DNA of 64,000 nucleotides, from positions 1-64,000 of the forward strand of contig NZ_CAKRGI010000005.1 of the NCBI RefSeq assembly GCF_934330165.1, read 5' to 3'. Within the stretch, counting starts at the first letter, position 1; every line of letters starts with the position of its first letter. Shown in pieces: positions 45,771 through 54,673 of this stretch. The notes beneath the pieces were generated by a model. That model searched no databases. It worked only from the letters and a program-made list of their open reading frames with translations, and was not told where the DNA came from. Both the position numbers and the translations under genes were made by a program. This DNA is from an uncultured Mediterraneibacter sp. Its GTDB lineage: Bacteria; Bacillota; Clostridia; Lachnospirales; Lachnospiraceae.

Positions 45771-46588
45771 AGGCATTAAAAGTAATTATTCTTGGTATTG
45801 TGCAGGGAATCACGGAGTGGCTTCCGATCAGCAGTACCGGGCATCTGATCCTGGTGGAAGAGCTGATCAAGCTCAAGCAGAATGATGCGTTCAAAAATAT
45901 GTTCAATGTAGTGATCCAGTTTGGATCGATCATGGCAGTAGTGGTGATTTATTTCCATAAGCTGAATCCATTTTCACCAACGAAGACGCAGAAGCAGAAG
46001 ATGATGACGATCCAGTTGTGGATTAAAGTGATTATTGGAACGCTCCCGGCGATGATCGTGGGACTGTTATTGAATGACTGGATAGAGGCGAAGATGAGCA
46101 ATGCGTATGTGGTTGCATTTATGCTGATCCTGTATGGTATTTTATTCATTATCATAGAGAATATTAATGCAAAGAGGGAACCGAGGGTGACAAAGCTGTC
46201 CCAGTTGTCTGTTCCGACAGTTCTTCTGATCGGAGTCTTCCAGATGATGGCGATGATCCCCGGAACATCCAGGTCAGGAGCAACGATCGTAGGTGCTTTG
46301 GCACTGGGAGTATCCCGTGGAGTAGCAGCAGAATTTACATTCTTCCTTGCAATTCCGGTTATGTTCGGTGCAAGTGCATTGAAATTGTTCAAGTTTGGAC
46401 TCGCATTCACACCAATGCAGGTATTTTTATTGCTGCTTGGAATGCTTGTATCATTTGGAGTGTCGATTATTGCGATCAAGTTCCTGATGAAGTATATCAG
46501 AAACCATGATTTCAAAGTATTTGGATATTACCGGATCGTGCTTGGAATCATTGTATTCCTTTACTTTGGAATTTTAGCATTACTGTAA
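45764..46588 (+). CDS. uppP: Undecaprenyl-diphosphate phosphatase
   Basis: Recycles the cell-wall lipid carrier by removing a phosphate from undecaprenyl diphosphate; also gives some bacitracin tolerance. 274 residues, about eight membrane helices. The two family motifs are present: [20 protein letters not shown] at the N-terminus and [14 protein letters not shown] in the middle. ATG 45764 overlaps the HAD gene and follows AAGGAGGAG. Confidence 0.96.
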   Translation: MLEALKVIILGIVQGITEWLPISSTGHLILVEELIKLKQNDAFKNMFNVVIQFGSIMAVVVIYFHKLNPFSPTKTQKQKMMTIQLWIKVIIGTLPAMIVGLLLNDWIEAKMSNAYVVAFMLILYGILFIIIENINAKREPRVTKLSQLSVPTVLLIGVFQMMAMIPGTSRSGATIVGALALGVSRGVAAEFTFFLAIPVMFGASALKLFKFGLAFTPMQVFLLLLGMLVSFGVSIIAIKFLMKYIRNHDFKVFGYYRIVLGIIVFLYFGILALL

Positions 46589-46632
46589 TACATAAAAGTA
46601 GAGTAGAGAACAGAAAATGTAGGGCGATTTAC

Positions 46633-46660
46633 TTGCATTATGTGAAAAGTATGTTAAAAT
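46633..46660 (+). promoter_or_regulatory. Promoter of the amino-acid ABC transporter operon
   Basis: TTGCAT (46633-46638), a 16-bp spacer and TAAAAT (46655-46660). Confidence 0.55.
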
Positions 46661-46720
46661 TATTAAGATAATCTGTATGTTTATGCAGAAAAGTAATGGA
46701 TAGATCAGGAGGAAAGAGAC

Positions 46721-47569
46721 ATGAAAAAATTATTAGCAGTATGTCTGTCAGCAGCACTTGCAGCCAGTATGCTGGTTGGATGCGGCGGAAAAAATGAAAA
46801 AGTGACTGCAAAAGTAATCGATATCGACCTTACGAATGAAGAGTATGCATTTGGTGTTGATAAAGAGCAGCCGGAACTTCTTGACGAAGTCAATGATTTT
46901 ATTGCATCGATTAAAGAGGACGGTACACTGGATGAAATCTGTAATAAGTATTTCTCAGATGGAGAGCCGGAGGCAGTAAAGTCAGCAAAGCTTGATACGA
47001 CAAAGGATCAGCTCGTTGTTGCAACAAATGCAGCATTTGAGCCTTTCGAGTATACAAAGGGTGAAGATTATTATGGAATCGATATGGAGATCGCATCCCT
47101 TCTTGCAGAGAAGCTTGGAAAAGAACTTGTGATCGAGAATATGGATTTTGATGCAGTTTGTCTGTCTGTAAGTCAGCAGAAGTGTGATATTGCAATGGCA
47201 GGTCTTACGATCAATGAAGAGAGAGAAAAGTATGTAACCTTTACAGATTCTTACTATTCGGCATCCCAGCGTCTGATCGTACCAAGCAACGATACAGCAT
47301 TCGATGACTGCAAGAGTGCAGATGATGTGGCAGCGAAGCTTGCAGAACTGAAAGATTCTGATAAGATCGGTGTTCAGCAGGGAACGACAGGACAGTATTA
47401 TGTTGAGGGAAGCGAAGACTGGGATTTCCCGGGACTTCCGGCAAAATGCGTAACTTATAAGAGTGGTTCTCTGGCAGTACAGGATATGCTCAATGGAAAT
47501 ATCAATTATGTTATCATTGATGCCGCTCCTGCATCCGCAATCACAACAGCGATCAACGAGGTTCAGTAG
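46721..47569 (+). CDS. Amino-acid ABC transporter substrate-binding lipoprotein, apparently circularly permuted
   Basis: Captures a polar amino acid outside the cell for the adjacent permease. The signal peptide ends in lipobox LVGC with Cys21 to be lipidated. The domain order is odd. Residues about 30-80 read like the normal C-terminal end of SBP_bac_3 proteins (LTNEEYAFGVDKEQPELL... then IKEDGTLDEICNKYF). Only at about residue 96 does the normal N-terminal start appear (QLVVATNAAFEPFEY), and the protein stops at AITTAINEVQ, exactly where a normal one would continue into that segment. The 282-residue length is complete, so this is a permutation and not a truncation. Confidence 0.9.
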   Translation: MKKLLAVCLSAALAASMLVGCGGKNEKVTAKVIDIDLTNEEYAFGVDKEQPELLDEVNDFIASIKEDGTLDEICNKYFSDGEPEAVKSAKLDTTKDQLVVATNAAFEPFEYTKGEDYYGIDMEIASLLAEKLGKELVIENMDFDAVCLSVSQQKCDIAMAGLTINEEREKYVTFTDSYYSASQRLIVPSNDTAFDDCKSADDVAAKLAELKDSDKIGVQQGTTGQYYVEGSEDWDFPGLPAKCVTYKSGSLAVQDMLNGNINYVIIDAAPASAITTAINEVQ

Positions 47570-47632
47570 GATCAGGGAAACGGGACAGTGATCTGCCACA
47601 GTGCAGTACTGTTGAAGGAAAGAGAAGAGAAA

Positions 47633-47673
47633 GGGAAATGCAGGCAACGTATGCTGCGGCATTTTCCTTTTTT
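47633..47673 (+). terminator. Hairpin between the binding-protein and permease genes
   Basis: GGGAAATGC (47633-47641) pairs with GCATTTTCC (47659-47667), followed by TTTTTT. A partial terminator here would let the binding protein be made in excess of the membrane subunits. Confidence 0.75.
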
Positions 47674-47687
47674 AAGAAAGGAAACTT

Positions 47688-48398
47688 ATGGGCAATTTCA
47701 GTCAGAAAGTAGATAAATTTATAGAAATTTTTCTGGATCAGAACGGCTATGTAAAAGTACTGCAGGGTTTGCAGAATACATTGATGATCGCAATCTGCGG
47801 TCTTATTATCGGTATTGTGATCGGAACTCTGATCGCAACGGTAAGGGTGATCCCGAAATACAAGACACTGCCAAAGGTGCTGAATCATATCTGTAGTTTT
47901 TATGTGGCACTTTTCAGAGGGACACCTATGGTAGTACAGCTGCTGGTGTTTTATTATGTATTGCTTCCGATCATTGGAGTAAAAATTACCGGTGTGCAGG
48001 TCGCAATGGTTGTATTTGGCCTGAACAGCGGAGCTTATATTTCAGAGATCATGCGAAGTGGTATTCAGTCAGTAGATCCAGGACAGATGGAGGCAGGACG
48101 TGCCGTGGGTCTGAGTTTTGGGACAAGTATGACAAAGATCGTTATTCCACAGGCTGTTAAGAATATTCTTCCGACCCTTGGAAATGAGTTTATTTCGCTT
48201 GTAAAAGAGACTTCTGTTGTCAGTTTCGTCGGAGCAGCAGATCTTTATGTTGCGTTTAATTATATCGGAAGTAACAGTTATGAATTTATGGTACCTTATC
48301 TTGTGATGGCATTGATCTATATTGCACTTGTACTGATCATAACGCTGCTTGTAAAAATCTTGGAAAGGAGCCTGAAGAAGAGTGATAGACGTAATTAA
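47688..48398 (+). CDS. Amino-acid ABC transporter permease
   Basis: A 236-residue inner-membrane subunit of the polar amino-acid (HisM/GlnP) type with about five helices. The EAA loop, which docks the ATPase, reads [31 protein letters not shown] 47688 follows GAAAGGAAA. Overlaps the ATPase gene by 17 nt. Confidence 0.95.
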   Translation: MGNFSQKVDKFIEIFLDQNGYVKVLQGLQNTLMIAICGLIIGIVIGTLIATVRVIPKYKTLPKVLNHICSFYVALFRGTPMVVQLLVFYYVLLPIIGVKITGVQVAMVVFGLNSGAYISEIMRSGIQSVDPGQMEAGRAVGLSFGTSMTKIVIPQAVKNILPTLGNEFISLVKETSVVSFVGAADLYVAFNYIGSNSYEFMVPYLVMALIYIALVLIITLLVKILERSLKKSDRRN

Positions 48399-49212
48399 TC
48401 TTAGAAAAAGCTTCGGGGACAAAGAGATCCTGAAGGGAATTAATGTCACGATCAACAAAGGTGATATCGTTGCTGTACTCGGACCATCCGGCTCCGGTAA
48501 GAGTACTTTCCTGCGGTGCTTAAACTGTATGGAAGATCCGACAGGCGGAAGTATCATCTTTAACGGTGTAGATATTGCAGATATGAAAGTAGATATTAAT
48601 GTTCATCGCCGCCATATGGGAATGGTATTCCAGCATTTCAATCTTTTTAATAATAAGACGGTTCTGCAGAATGTGATGATGGCACCGGAATATCTGCAGT
48701 GCAGGGATCTGAAGAAAGCAAAGAGAGTAAATCGCAGGATTCAGTTTAAAAATGTTTTCAGAGGAAAAGATAAGAAAGAAGCTCTTATTCCGATCACTAC
48801 GACAAAGGAAAAGATCAAAAAAGAAGTCAGGGAAAATGCCATGAAGCTTCTTGCCAGGATCGGACTGGAGGATAAGGCAGATGTCTATCCGTCCACTTTA
48901 TCAGGCGGTCAGAAGCAGAGAGTTGCGATTATCCGCTCTCTTGCAATGAACCCGGATGTGATTCTTTTTGATGAGCCGACTTCTGCACTTGATCCGGAGA
49001 TGGTTGGAGAAGTTCTGGAACTGATGAAAGAGCTGGCACAGGAAGGCATGACGATGGTGGTTGTAACCCATGAGATGGGGTTTGCGAGAGAAGTTGCATC
49101 AAGGGTTCTTTTCATGGATGACGGTCAGATTAAAGAAGAAGCCGATCCGCAGGAGTTTTTTGAACATCCAAAGGATGCACGACTGAAAGAATTTCTTTCA
49201 AAAATTTTATAG
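48382..49212 (+). CDS. Amino-acid ABC transporter ATP-binding protein with an insertion
   Basis: Energy subunit with Walker [12 protein letters not shown]-loop VFQHFN, signature LSGGQKQR, Walker B VILFDEP and the H-loop VVTHEM. It has 276 residues where GlnQ-type proteins have about 240. The excess is a basic segment of roughly 35 residues (about 110-150) between the Q-loop and the signature, in the helical subdomain that faces the permease. GTG start at 48382, overlapping the permease gene; AAAGGAG precedes it. Confidence 0.94.
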   Translation: MIDVINLRKSFGDKEILKGINVTINKGDIVAVLGPSGSGKSTFLRCLNCMEDPTGGSIIFNGVDIADMKVDINVHRRHMGMVFQHFNLFNNKTVLQNVMMAPEYLQCRDLKKAKRVNRRIQFKNVFRGKDKKEALIPITTTKEKIKKEVRENAMKLLARIGLEDKADVYPSTLSGGQKQRVAIIRSLAMNPDVILFDEPTSALDPEMVGEVLELMKELAQEGMTMVVVTHEMGFAREVASRVLFMDDGQIKEEADPQEFFEHPKDARLKEFLSKIL

Positions 49213-49351
49213 AAAATGATAAAATATCTGTTCTGTGATATAATACGGAGCAGATATTTTTTGTTGCCGGATATATAACGGAAAGTGTCAAAGTTTTGAG
49301 CTGCCAGACATACGAAAAATTCAGAGGATCTTTTTCAGTAAGGAGAATAAA

Positions 49352-51085
49352 ATGAAATATGAACGGATAGAAAAAGCTGTCTTCCTTGAGCGGGAAAACC
49401 GTTTTATTGCTTATGTGGAGCTGGATGGAAAAAAAGAAAAGGTTCATGTGAAAAATACAGGCCGGTGTGAAGAACTGCTGACTCCCGGGGCAGAAGTATA
49501 TTTGCAGAAAAGTGAAAATGAAAAGCGTGCGACCCTGTGGGATCTGATCACCGTGAAAAAAGGAGAAAGGCTAGTCAATATGGATTCGCAGATTCCGAAC
49601 CGGTGTGTGGAAGAATGGCTGCAAACCGGCAAGCTGTTCAAAGAAACCCAGTGTATCCGTCCGGAGATAACCTATGGAGATTCAAGATTAGATCTTTATG
49701 CAGAGGGTGATGGAAAAAAAGCTTTTATAGAAGTGAAAGGGGTGACCCTGGAAGAAGACGGAGTCTGTCTTTTTCCGGATGCACCGAGTGAGAGAGCAGT
49801 CAGGCATATAGAAGAACTGATCAAAGCAAAAAAAGAAGGTTATGAGGCAATCCTCTTTTTCGTGATCCAGATGAAGGAAGTTCGTTATTTTGCTCCAAAT
49901 CAAAAGACACAGCCGGAGTTTGCAGAGGCATTGAAAAAAGCAAAGGCGGCAGGTGTGAAGATCCTGGCATATGACTGTGAAGTCAGCAAAGATGAGATCA
50001 GGATCTGTGATCCGGTGGATGTAGTGCTGGAGAGTCCGCAAATGAAAGAAACTGTACCGCTGATCGTGGAATGGTACAGGAAAAACCGCAGAGATCTGCC
50101 GTGGAGAAAAAATATCAATGCGTACCGGGTGTGGATCTCGGAGATCATGCTTCAGCAGACCAGGGTGGAGGCAGTAAAGCCTTATTATGAAAGATTCCTT
50201 TCAGAACTGCCGGATATAGAAGCACTGGCAAATGTGGAAGAGGATAAGCTGCTCAAGCTCTGGGAAGGGCTGGGATATTATAACCGGGCAAGAAATCTGA
50301 AGCTTGCTGCACAACAGATCATGGAACAGTATGGCGGAAAATTTCCTGAAACTTATGAGAAAATCCGGGAACTGAAAGGAATCGGCAATTATACGGCAGG
50401 AGCGATCGGCTCTTTTGTCTATGGTCTGCAAAAGCCTGCGGTAGACGGAAATGTATTCCGGGTTGTGTCCCGGATTCTGGAAGATGCAGATGACATTCTG
50501 AAAGCATCCACAAGGAAAAAAGTGGAAAGTTTACTGGAGGAGGTGATTCCAGAGGAATCACCGGGAGATTTTAATCAGGGTCTGATCGAACTGGGGGCAA
50601 TCGTATGTCTGCCGGGAGGAGAACCGAAGTGTGAGATCTGTCCGGTCAGTCATTTATGCCTTGCACACCGGGATGGATGTGAACTGGAGTATCCTGTGAA
50701 GAAAAAAGCAAAAGAAAGAAGAGTCGAAAAAAAGACGATCCTGAGATTTTGTGATAATGAAGAAGTGGCAATCCGGAAAAGACCGGATACAGGTCTGCTT
50801 GCCGGCTTATATGAATTTCCAAATGTAGAAGGACATCTGAAGCAGAAGGAAGTGATCGAATATGCCAGGTCACTGGGCCTGACTCCGGTGCGGGTGAAAA
50901 AACTCCCGGATGCAAAGCATATTTTCAGTCATGTAGAATGGCAGATGAAAGGATACGAAGTGATCGTGGATGAGCTGGAAAGAGAACTGGATCAGAAGAT
51001 ATGGAGTGAGCAGGTAATATTTGCAGAAAAAGAAGAACTGGAAAAGAAGTATCCGATGCCATCTGCATTTGCAGCATATCAGTGA
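49352..51085 (+). CDS. SfsA-MutY fusion: DNA-binding/nuclease domain with A/G-specific adenine glycosylase
   Basis: One uninterrupted 577-residue frame. Residues 1-230 are SfsA: an OB-like N-terminus (FIAYVELDGKKEKVHVKNTGRCEELLTPG) and the nuclease-like core SRLDLYAEG...FIEVKGVTL with DAPSERAVRHIEEL. Residues 231-577 are a full MutY: LPWRKN, catalytic Glu in EIMLQQTRVEAV, helix-hairpin-helix LKGIGNYTAGAIGSF, Asp in VDGNVFRV, an iron-sulfur cluster with CEIC and a distal Cys, and a C-terminal NUDIX-like 8-oxoG-sensing domain. MutY removes A opposite 8-oxoG. The SfsA role in this pairing is unknown. Confidence 0.92.
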   Translation: MKYERIEKAVFLERENRFIAYVELDGKKEKVHVKNTGRCEELLTPGAEVYLQKSENEKRATLWDLITVKKGERLVNMDSQIPNRCVEEWLQTGKLFKETQCIRPEITYGDSRLDLYAEGDGKKAFIEVKGVTLEEDGVCLFPDAPSERAVRHIEELIKAKKEGYEAILFFVIQMKEVRYFAPNQKTQPEFAEALKKAKAAGVKILAYDCEVSKDEIRICDPVDVVLESPQMKETVPLIVEWYRKNRRDLPWRKNINAYRVWISEIMLQQTRVEAVKPYYERFLSELPDIEALANVEEDKLLKLWEGLGYYNRARNLKLAAQQIMEQYGGKFPETYEKIRELKGIGNYTAGAIGSFVYGLQKPAVDGNVFRVVSRILEDADDILKASTRKKVESLLEEVIPEESPGDFNQGLIELGAIVCLPGGEPKCEICPVSHLCLAHRDGCELEYPVKKKAKERRVEKKTILRFCDNEEVAIRKRPDTGLLAGLYEFPNVEGHLKQKEVIEYARSLGLTPVRVKKLPDAKHIFSHVEWQMKGYEVIVDELERELDQKIWSEQVIFAEKEELEKKYPMPSAFAAYQ

Positions 51086-51128
51086 TAAAATATTGCAGGA
51101 GAAATATCTTGGGGCAGTATGTAAAAGC

Positions 51129-51169
51129 AGTATACTAGAACAGTTTGCATGTAGAATACAGAGTATACT
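51129..51169. promoter_or_regulatory. Pair of AGTATACT palindromes upstream of the TetR gene
   Basis: AGTATACT occurs at 51129-51136 and 51162-51169, 33 bp apart or about three helical turns, and just before the promoter. They could be operators of the adjacent TetR-type protein. The 8-bp core is short, so chance is possible. Confidence 0.4.
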
Positions 51170-51177
51170 CGGTTTTC

Positions 51178-51206
51178 TTGAAACCAATCGGTATTTGTGC
51201 TATACT
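51178..51206 (+). promoter_or_regulatory. Promoter of the TetR-lipid gene group
   Basis: TTGAAA (51178-51183), a 17-bp spacer and TATACT (51201-51206). Confidence 0.75.
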
Positions 51207-51296
51207 GAGTGCATCATAAGAAGAAATTCAAAGTAGAAGTTGAGGATAGTCGTAAACTAGAATTTCTTTTTAATCCATACAGGAGTGTAAATTTTA

Positions 51297-51914
51297 ATGA
51301 GTGAAAAAGTAGAACTTTCCAGGCAGCAGCGTAAATCGCAGGAAACGAGAGAAAAGATTTTTCGGGCAGCAAAGAAAATCCTTCAGAAAAAAGGATATGA
51401 AGAACTTTCTATTAAAAATATTTGTGAGGAGGCCGGAGTTTCCAACGGCAGCTTTTATCATCATTTCAAGACAAAAGATGATCTGCTGTCCTACTATATT
51501 GAGGAACAGCCGACGATCAACCCGGATCTGTTGGAGATTCCGGAGAATGCAGGTGGTGTAGAACAGGGGATCATCCGGGTCTACATGAATTATGTGAAGT
51601 ATTGCCGGGAACTGGGCGTGGAATTTATGTCGGGGTATTACGATACGAAGAATCAGGCATTGAATGCAGCAATCAGAACAGAGCGTCCCTATCCGATCGT
51701 GACAGTGCAGACATATGTGGAGAAGGCGATTGAGGCAGGCGTGGTAAAGCTGAATGTCAGCATTGAAGAGTTTACGACCGATATCAGAATGATCGTGATC
51801 GGAAATGTATTTGAGTGGTGCCTGAGAAAAGGAGAAGTTGATTTTGAAGGAAATATGAGCCGTTCTCTTGGAAAATATCTGGAAAGTACATTGTGCGAAG
51901 TGGAGAAAAATTAA
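51297..51914 (+). CDS. TetR/AcrR-family transcriptional regulator
   Basis: A 205-residue regulator. The N-terminal helix-turn-helix (about 12-60) reads TREKIFRAAKKILQKKGYEELSIKNICEEAGVSNGSFYHHFKTKDDLL, the classic TetR pattern. The C-terminal ligand domain is unassigned. Start at ATG 51297 behind AGGAG. It overlaps the lipid-kinase gene (TAATG), so it likely senses a lipid or envelope signal and controls its own operon. Confidence 0.92.
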   Translation: MSEKVELSRQQRKSQETREKIFRAAKKILQKKGYEELSIKNICEEAGVSNGSFYHHFKTKDDLLSYYIEEQPTINPDLLEIPENAGGVEQGIIRVYMNYVKYCRELGVEFMSGYYDTKNQALNAAIRTERPYPIVTVQTYVEKAIEAGVVKLNVSIEEFTTDIRMIVIGNVFEWCLRKGEVDFEGNMSRSLGKYLESTLCEVEKN

Positions 51915-52834
51915 TGGACTACATTTTTATTGTAAATCCAAAATCAAGAACAGGACAGGGAGAGCTGCTGTGGAGTCAGCTTGAGCCGGAACTGAAAAAA
52001 AGGCGGATCTCCTACGAAGTCAGAATGACAGGCAGAAAAAAAGATGCGGAAAGGATCGCAGCTGAGATCACAGCAGATGAGGAAGAGCATACGATGATCG
52101 TGCTTGGCGGGGATGGTTCACTGAATGAAGTGATCAATGGAATTAAAAATCCGTCTAAAGTAATGCTTGGATATATTCCTACCGGATCGAGTAATGATTT
52201 TGCAAGAGGCATGGGGATCCCGAAAGATGCAAAAAAGGCACTGGAATTGATCCTGAACCCGGAAAAGATTGAAAAGCTGGATGTAGGAGAACTGGCATTT
52301 AGCGGGAAAAGAAGACGATTTCTGGTTAGTGCAGGTATAGGATTTGATGCGGCAGTGTGCCATGAAGTGTGCATCTCAAAATGGAAGAAGATTTTAAACC
52401 GTTTAAAACTCGGAAAGCTGAGTTATGCAGTGGTTGCCTTGAAGCGGCTGCTGAAGGATCAGCCGGTGAGAATGGAGATCCGGTTGGATGATGGAAGTGT
52501 ACATCGGTTTGAGCGTGCATATTTTGCAGCATTTATGAATCAGAAATACGAAGGCGGCGGATTTAAGTTCTGCCCGGAGGCATCTCCGTCTGACGGAAAA
52601 CTGGATATCATGGTGGCAGCAGATCTCTCCAAAAAGAAGATTCTGTGCCTGCTGCCGACGGCATTCTTTGGGAAGCATACAAAGTTCCGTGGTGTTACGA
52701 TCCTTCAATGCCGCAGTGCAGAAGTTTCTACGGGCAGTATGCTGCCGGTACATACGGACGGTGAGCCGATCTTTTTAAGAAATGAAATGAAAGTACGGTT
52801 GGTGGAAGAAAAAATAAGATTCATTACAGAGTAA
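51914..52834 (+). CDS. Diacylglycerol/lipid kinase family protein
   Basis: A 306-residue soluble kinase of the DagK/YegS/LCB5 family, which phosphorylates diacylglycerol or related lipids. It has the ATP-site GGDGSLNEVINGI (about 62-74), PTGSSNDFARG (about 88-98), and the C-terminal metal-site region around SDGKLDI. The frame opens at 51893, but ATG 51914 overlaps the tetR stop. Recycling diacylglycerol from lipoteichoic acid synthesis is a likely role. Confidence 0.92.
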   Translation: MDYIFIVNPKSRTGQGELLWSQLEPELKKRRISYEVRMTGRKKDAERIAAEITADEEEHTMIVLGGDGSLNEVINGIKNPSKVMLGYIPTGSSNDFARGMGIPKDAKKALELILNPEKIEKLDVGELAFSGKRRRFLVSAGIGFDAAVCHEVCISKWKKILNRLKLGKLSYAVVALKRLLKDQPVRMEIRLDDGSVHRFERAYFAAFMNQKYEGGGFKFCPEASPSDGKLDIMVAADLSKKKILCLLPTAFFGKHTKFRGVTILQCRSAEVSTGSMLPVHTDGEPIFLRNEMKVRLVEEKIRFITE

Positions 52835-52840
52835 GGAGTA

Positions 52841-53668
52841 ATGGTGGTTATGATGAAAGGGATCTTGATCGTTCTGTTGGTTTTACTTTGGGGAAATGTA
52901 ATTCTGCTGTATCTGCTCGCACCGAGATTGTCGGGGCGACGCAGGGTATATCCGTTTTTGGGGGTGAAATGGGCTCATCGGGGGCTGCATGACATAAAAA
53001 AGGGAATCCCGGAAAATTCGATCCCGGCGTTTCAGGCGGCGATAGAAGCCGGCTATGGGATCGAGCTGGATGTGCATCTTACAAAAGACGGAAAGCTGGT
53101 AGTCTTTCATGATGATGATTTCAGAAGGATATGCGGAGAAAAAGGAAAAGTGGAAGAGACGGATTATGCCCGTATGAGAACTTACCGATTAAGCAGAACC
53201 GGGGAAAAAATCCCGCTTTTTTCAGAAGTTCTTCGGCTGGTCGATGGAAAAGTTCCTCTTCTGATAGAAGTAAAGCTCCCGAGTGCAGACACAGAAGTCT
53301 GCCGGAGGCTGGATGAAGCACTGCAGGGATATAGAGGAAAATATATGGTTCAGTCTTTTAACAGTCTGGTGCTGCGGTGGATGAAAAAGCACAGAAATGA
53401 GATCCCACGCGGACAGCTTTCTGAAAATCTTACCAGAAAGCCGGATACAACACATTATGCATTAAGATTCTGCGTAAAATATTTACTGAGCAACTGTATG
53501 TGCAGACCGGATTTTATTTCTTATAAATGGGCAGACCGGAAAAATCCGGGCTTTTGGATAAATAAAAAGCTGTTTCATGCACCGGTGGCAGCGTGGACAC
53601 TGCACGGTGAGAAGGATTTAAGGGCAGCAAGAAGATCTTTTGATATGTATATTTTTGAATTAAATTAG
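52841..53668 (+). CDS. Membrane-anchored glycerophosphodiester phosphodiesterase family protein
   Basis: 275 residues: an N-terminal membrane helix (about 5-28) and a GDPD domain (about 42-275). Catalytic motifs are WAHRG with [35 protein letters not shown], including the Glu-Asp metal ligands and both general-acid/base His residues. It should cleave glycerophosphodiesters to glycerol-3-phosphate. The exact start is uncertain: AAGGAG is too close to ATG 52841, so GTG 52844 or ATG 52850/52853 may be used. It follows the lipid kinase by 6 nt. Confidence 0.9.
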   Translation: MVVMMKGILIVLLVLLWGNVILLYLLAPRLSGRRRVYPFLGVKWAHRGLHDIKKGIPENSIPAFQAAIEAGYGIELDVHLTKDGKLVVFHDDDFRRICGEKGKVEETDYARMRTYRLSRTGEKIPLFSEVLRLVDGKVPLLIEVKLPSADTEVCRRLDEALQGYRGKYMVQSFNSLVLRWMKKHRNEIPRGQLSENLTRKPDTTHYALRFCVKYLLSNCMCRPDFISYKWADRKNPGFWINKKLFHAPVAAWTLHGEKDLRAARRSFDMYIFELN

Positions 53669-53748
53669 AAGAAGGAGAATAAGTCAGTAACCGGATGTGG
53701 ATAAAACCTAAGATTTCTGAAAGAAATGTTAAAAACTTATGAAGTCGG

Positions 53749-53777
53749 TTGAGGTTTAAAATAAATCGTGCTATAAT
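53749..53777 (+). promoter_or_regulatory. Promoter of the PAP2 phosphatase gene
   Basis: TTGAGG (53749-53754), a 17-bp spacer and TATAAT (53772-53777). Confidence 0.65.
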
Positions 53778-53870
53778 CGGGCATGTTACAAAGAAAGGAT
53801 TCAGAAAAGAGCAGTTGGAGCAGAGCGGTTTGTTCGAAAGTCCACGCGGATGGCAGAGGGAGTGTCGTGT

Positions 53871-54554
53871 ATGAAGTGGAGAGCAAAGGCAGGGACATTT
53901 TTTAAAAAGTATAAGCATATGTGGGTATTTTTGTATGCATTTATTTATATGCCGTGGTTTTTATTTTTGGAGAAGCATGTTACGACAAAGTATCATGTGA
54001 TGCAGACAGCACTGGATGAACGGATTCCTTTTATTGAGTACTTTATTGTACCGTATCTGATGTGGTTTGCATTTATTGCGGTTGTATTTCTGTACTTTTT
54101 CTTTACGGATGTGCAGGGCTTTTATAAGCTGGCAGCAATCTCATTTGCCGGGATGACAATTTTCCTGATTATCTGTACCTTTTTCCCGAACGGACAGGAT
54201 CTCAGACCGGTAGTATTTGAACGGGAGAATATTTTTGTGGATGCGGTGAGGGTTCTCTACAGGACGGATACCTGTACCAATGTATTTCCGAGCCTGCATG
54301 TGTTTAATTCCTTATGTGCGTGTATCGCGATTCATGAGAGTGAGAGACTGAGAACGCATAAGGCAGTCTGTATTTCAGCGTATGTGCTTGCGGGATTGAT
54401 CATACTTGCAACGATGTTCCTGAAGCAGCATTCAGTACTGGATGTCATAGGAGCAGCGGTGATGACATTGGTTCTTTATCAGATCGTATATGCACCGGAA
54501 AAAAAGCGGGTGCCGGGATATATGAAGCGTGCCGTATTACAGGAGAATAAATAA
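53871..54554 (+). CDS. PAP2-family membrane phosphatase
   Basis: A 227-residue membrane protein with about six helices. The later part of the phosphatase signature is present as FPSLHVF and KQHSVLDVIGA, with a more divergent first motif, as in the inositol-phosphorylceramide-synthase-like / AUR1-like branch. It probably dephosphorylates a lipid phosphate such as phosphatidate or undecaprenyl phosphate. The frame opens at 53850; ATG 53871 has GAGGGAG at ideal spacing. Next to a lipid kinase and a GDPD, so it plausibly completes a lipid-turnover group, though from its own promoter. Confidence 0.85.
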   Translation: MKWRAKAGTFFKKYKHMWVFLYAFIYMPWFLFLEKHVTTKYHVMQTALDERIPFIEYFIVPYLMWFAFIAVVFLYFFFTDVQGFYKLAAISFAGMTIFLIICTFFPNGQDLRPVVFERENIFVDAVRVLYRTDTCTNVFPSLHVFNSLCACIAIHESERLRTHKAVCISAYVLAGLIILATMFLKQHSVLDVIGAAVMTLVLYQIVYAPEKKRVPGYMKRAVLQENK

Positions 54555-54562
54555 ATTTTCAG

Positions 54563-54592
54563 GCCAGGGTATGGAAAGTACCCTGGCTTTTT
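54563..54592 (+). terminator. Terminator of the PAP2 gene
   Basis: GCCAGGGTA (54563-54571) pairs with TACCCTGGC (54579-54587), then TTTTT. Confidence 0.92.
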
Positions 54593-54625
54593 AGAAGAAA
54601 TCTAGTAGAAAAGGAAGAATATTAG

Positions 54626-54634
54626 TGTTATAAT
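54626..54634 (+). promoter_or_regulatory. Extended -10 promoter of trpS
   Basis: TGT directly before TATAAT (54629-54634) forms an extended -10 element; no good -35 box is seen. The short leader (about 35 nt) leaves no room for a T-box. Confidence 0.5.
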
Positions 54635-54673
54635 TAAGAACAGTACGAGAAAATCAGAAGGAGACGGAAGAAT

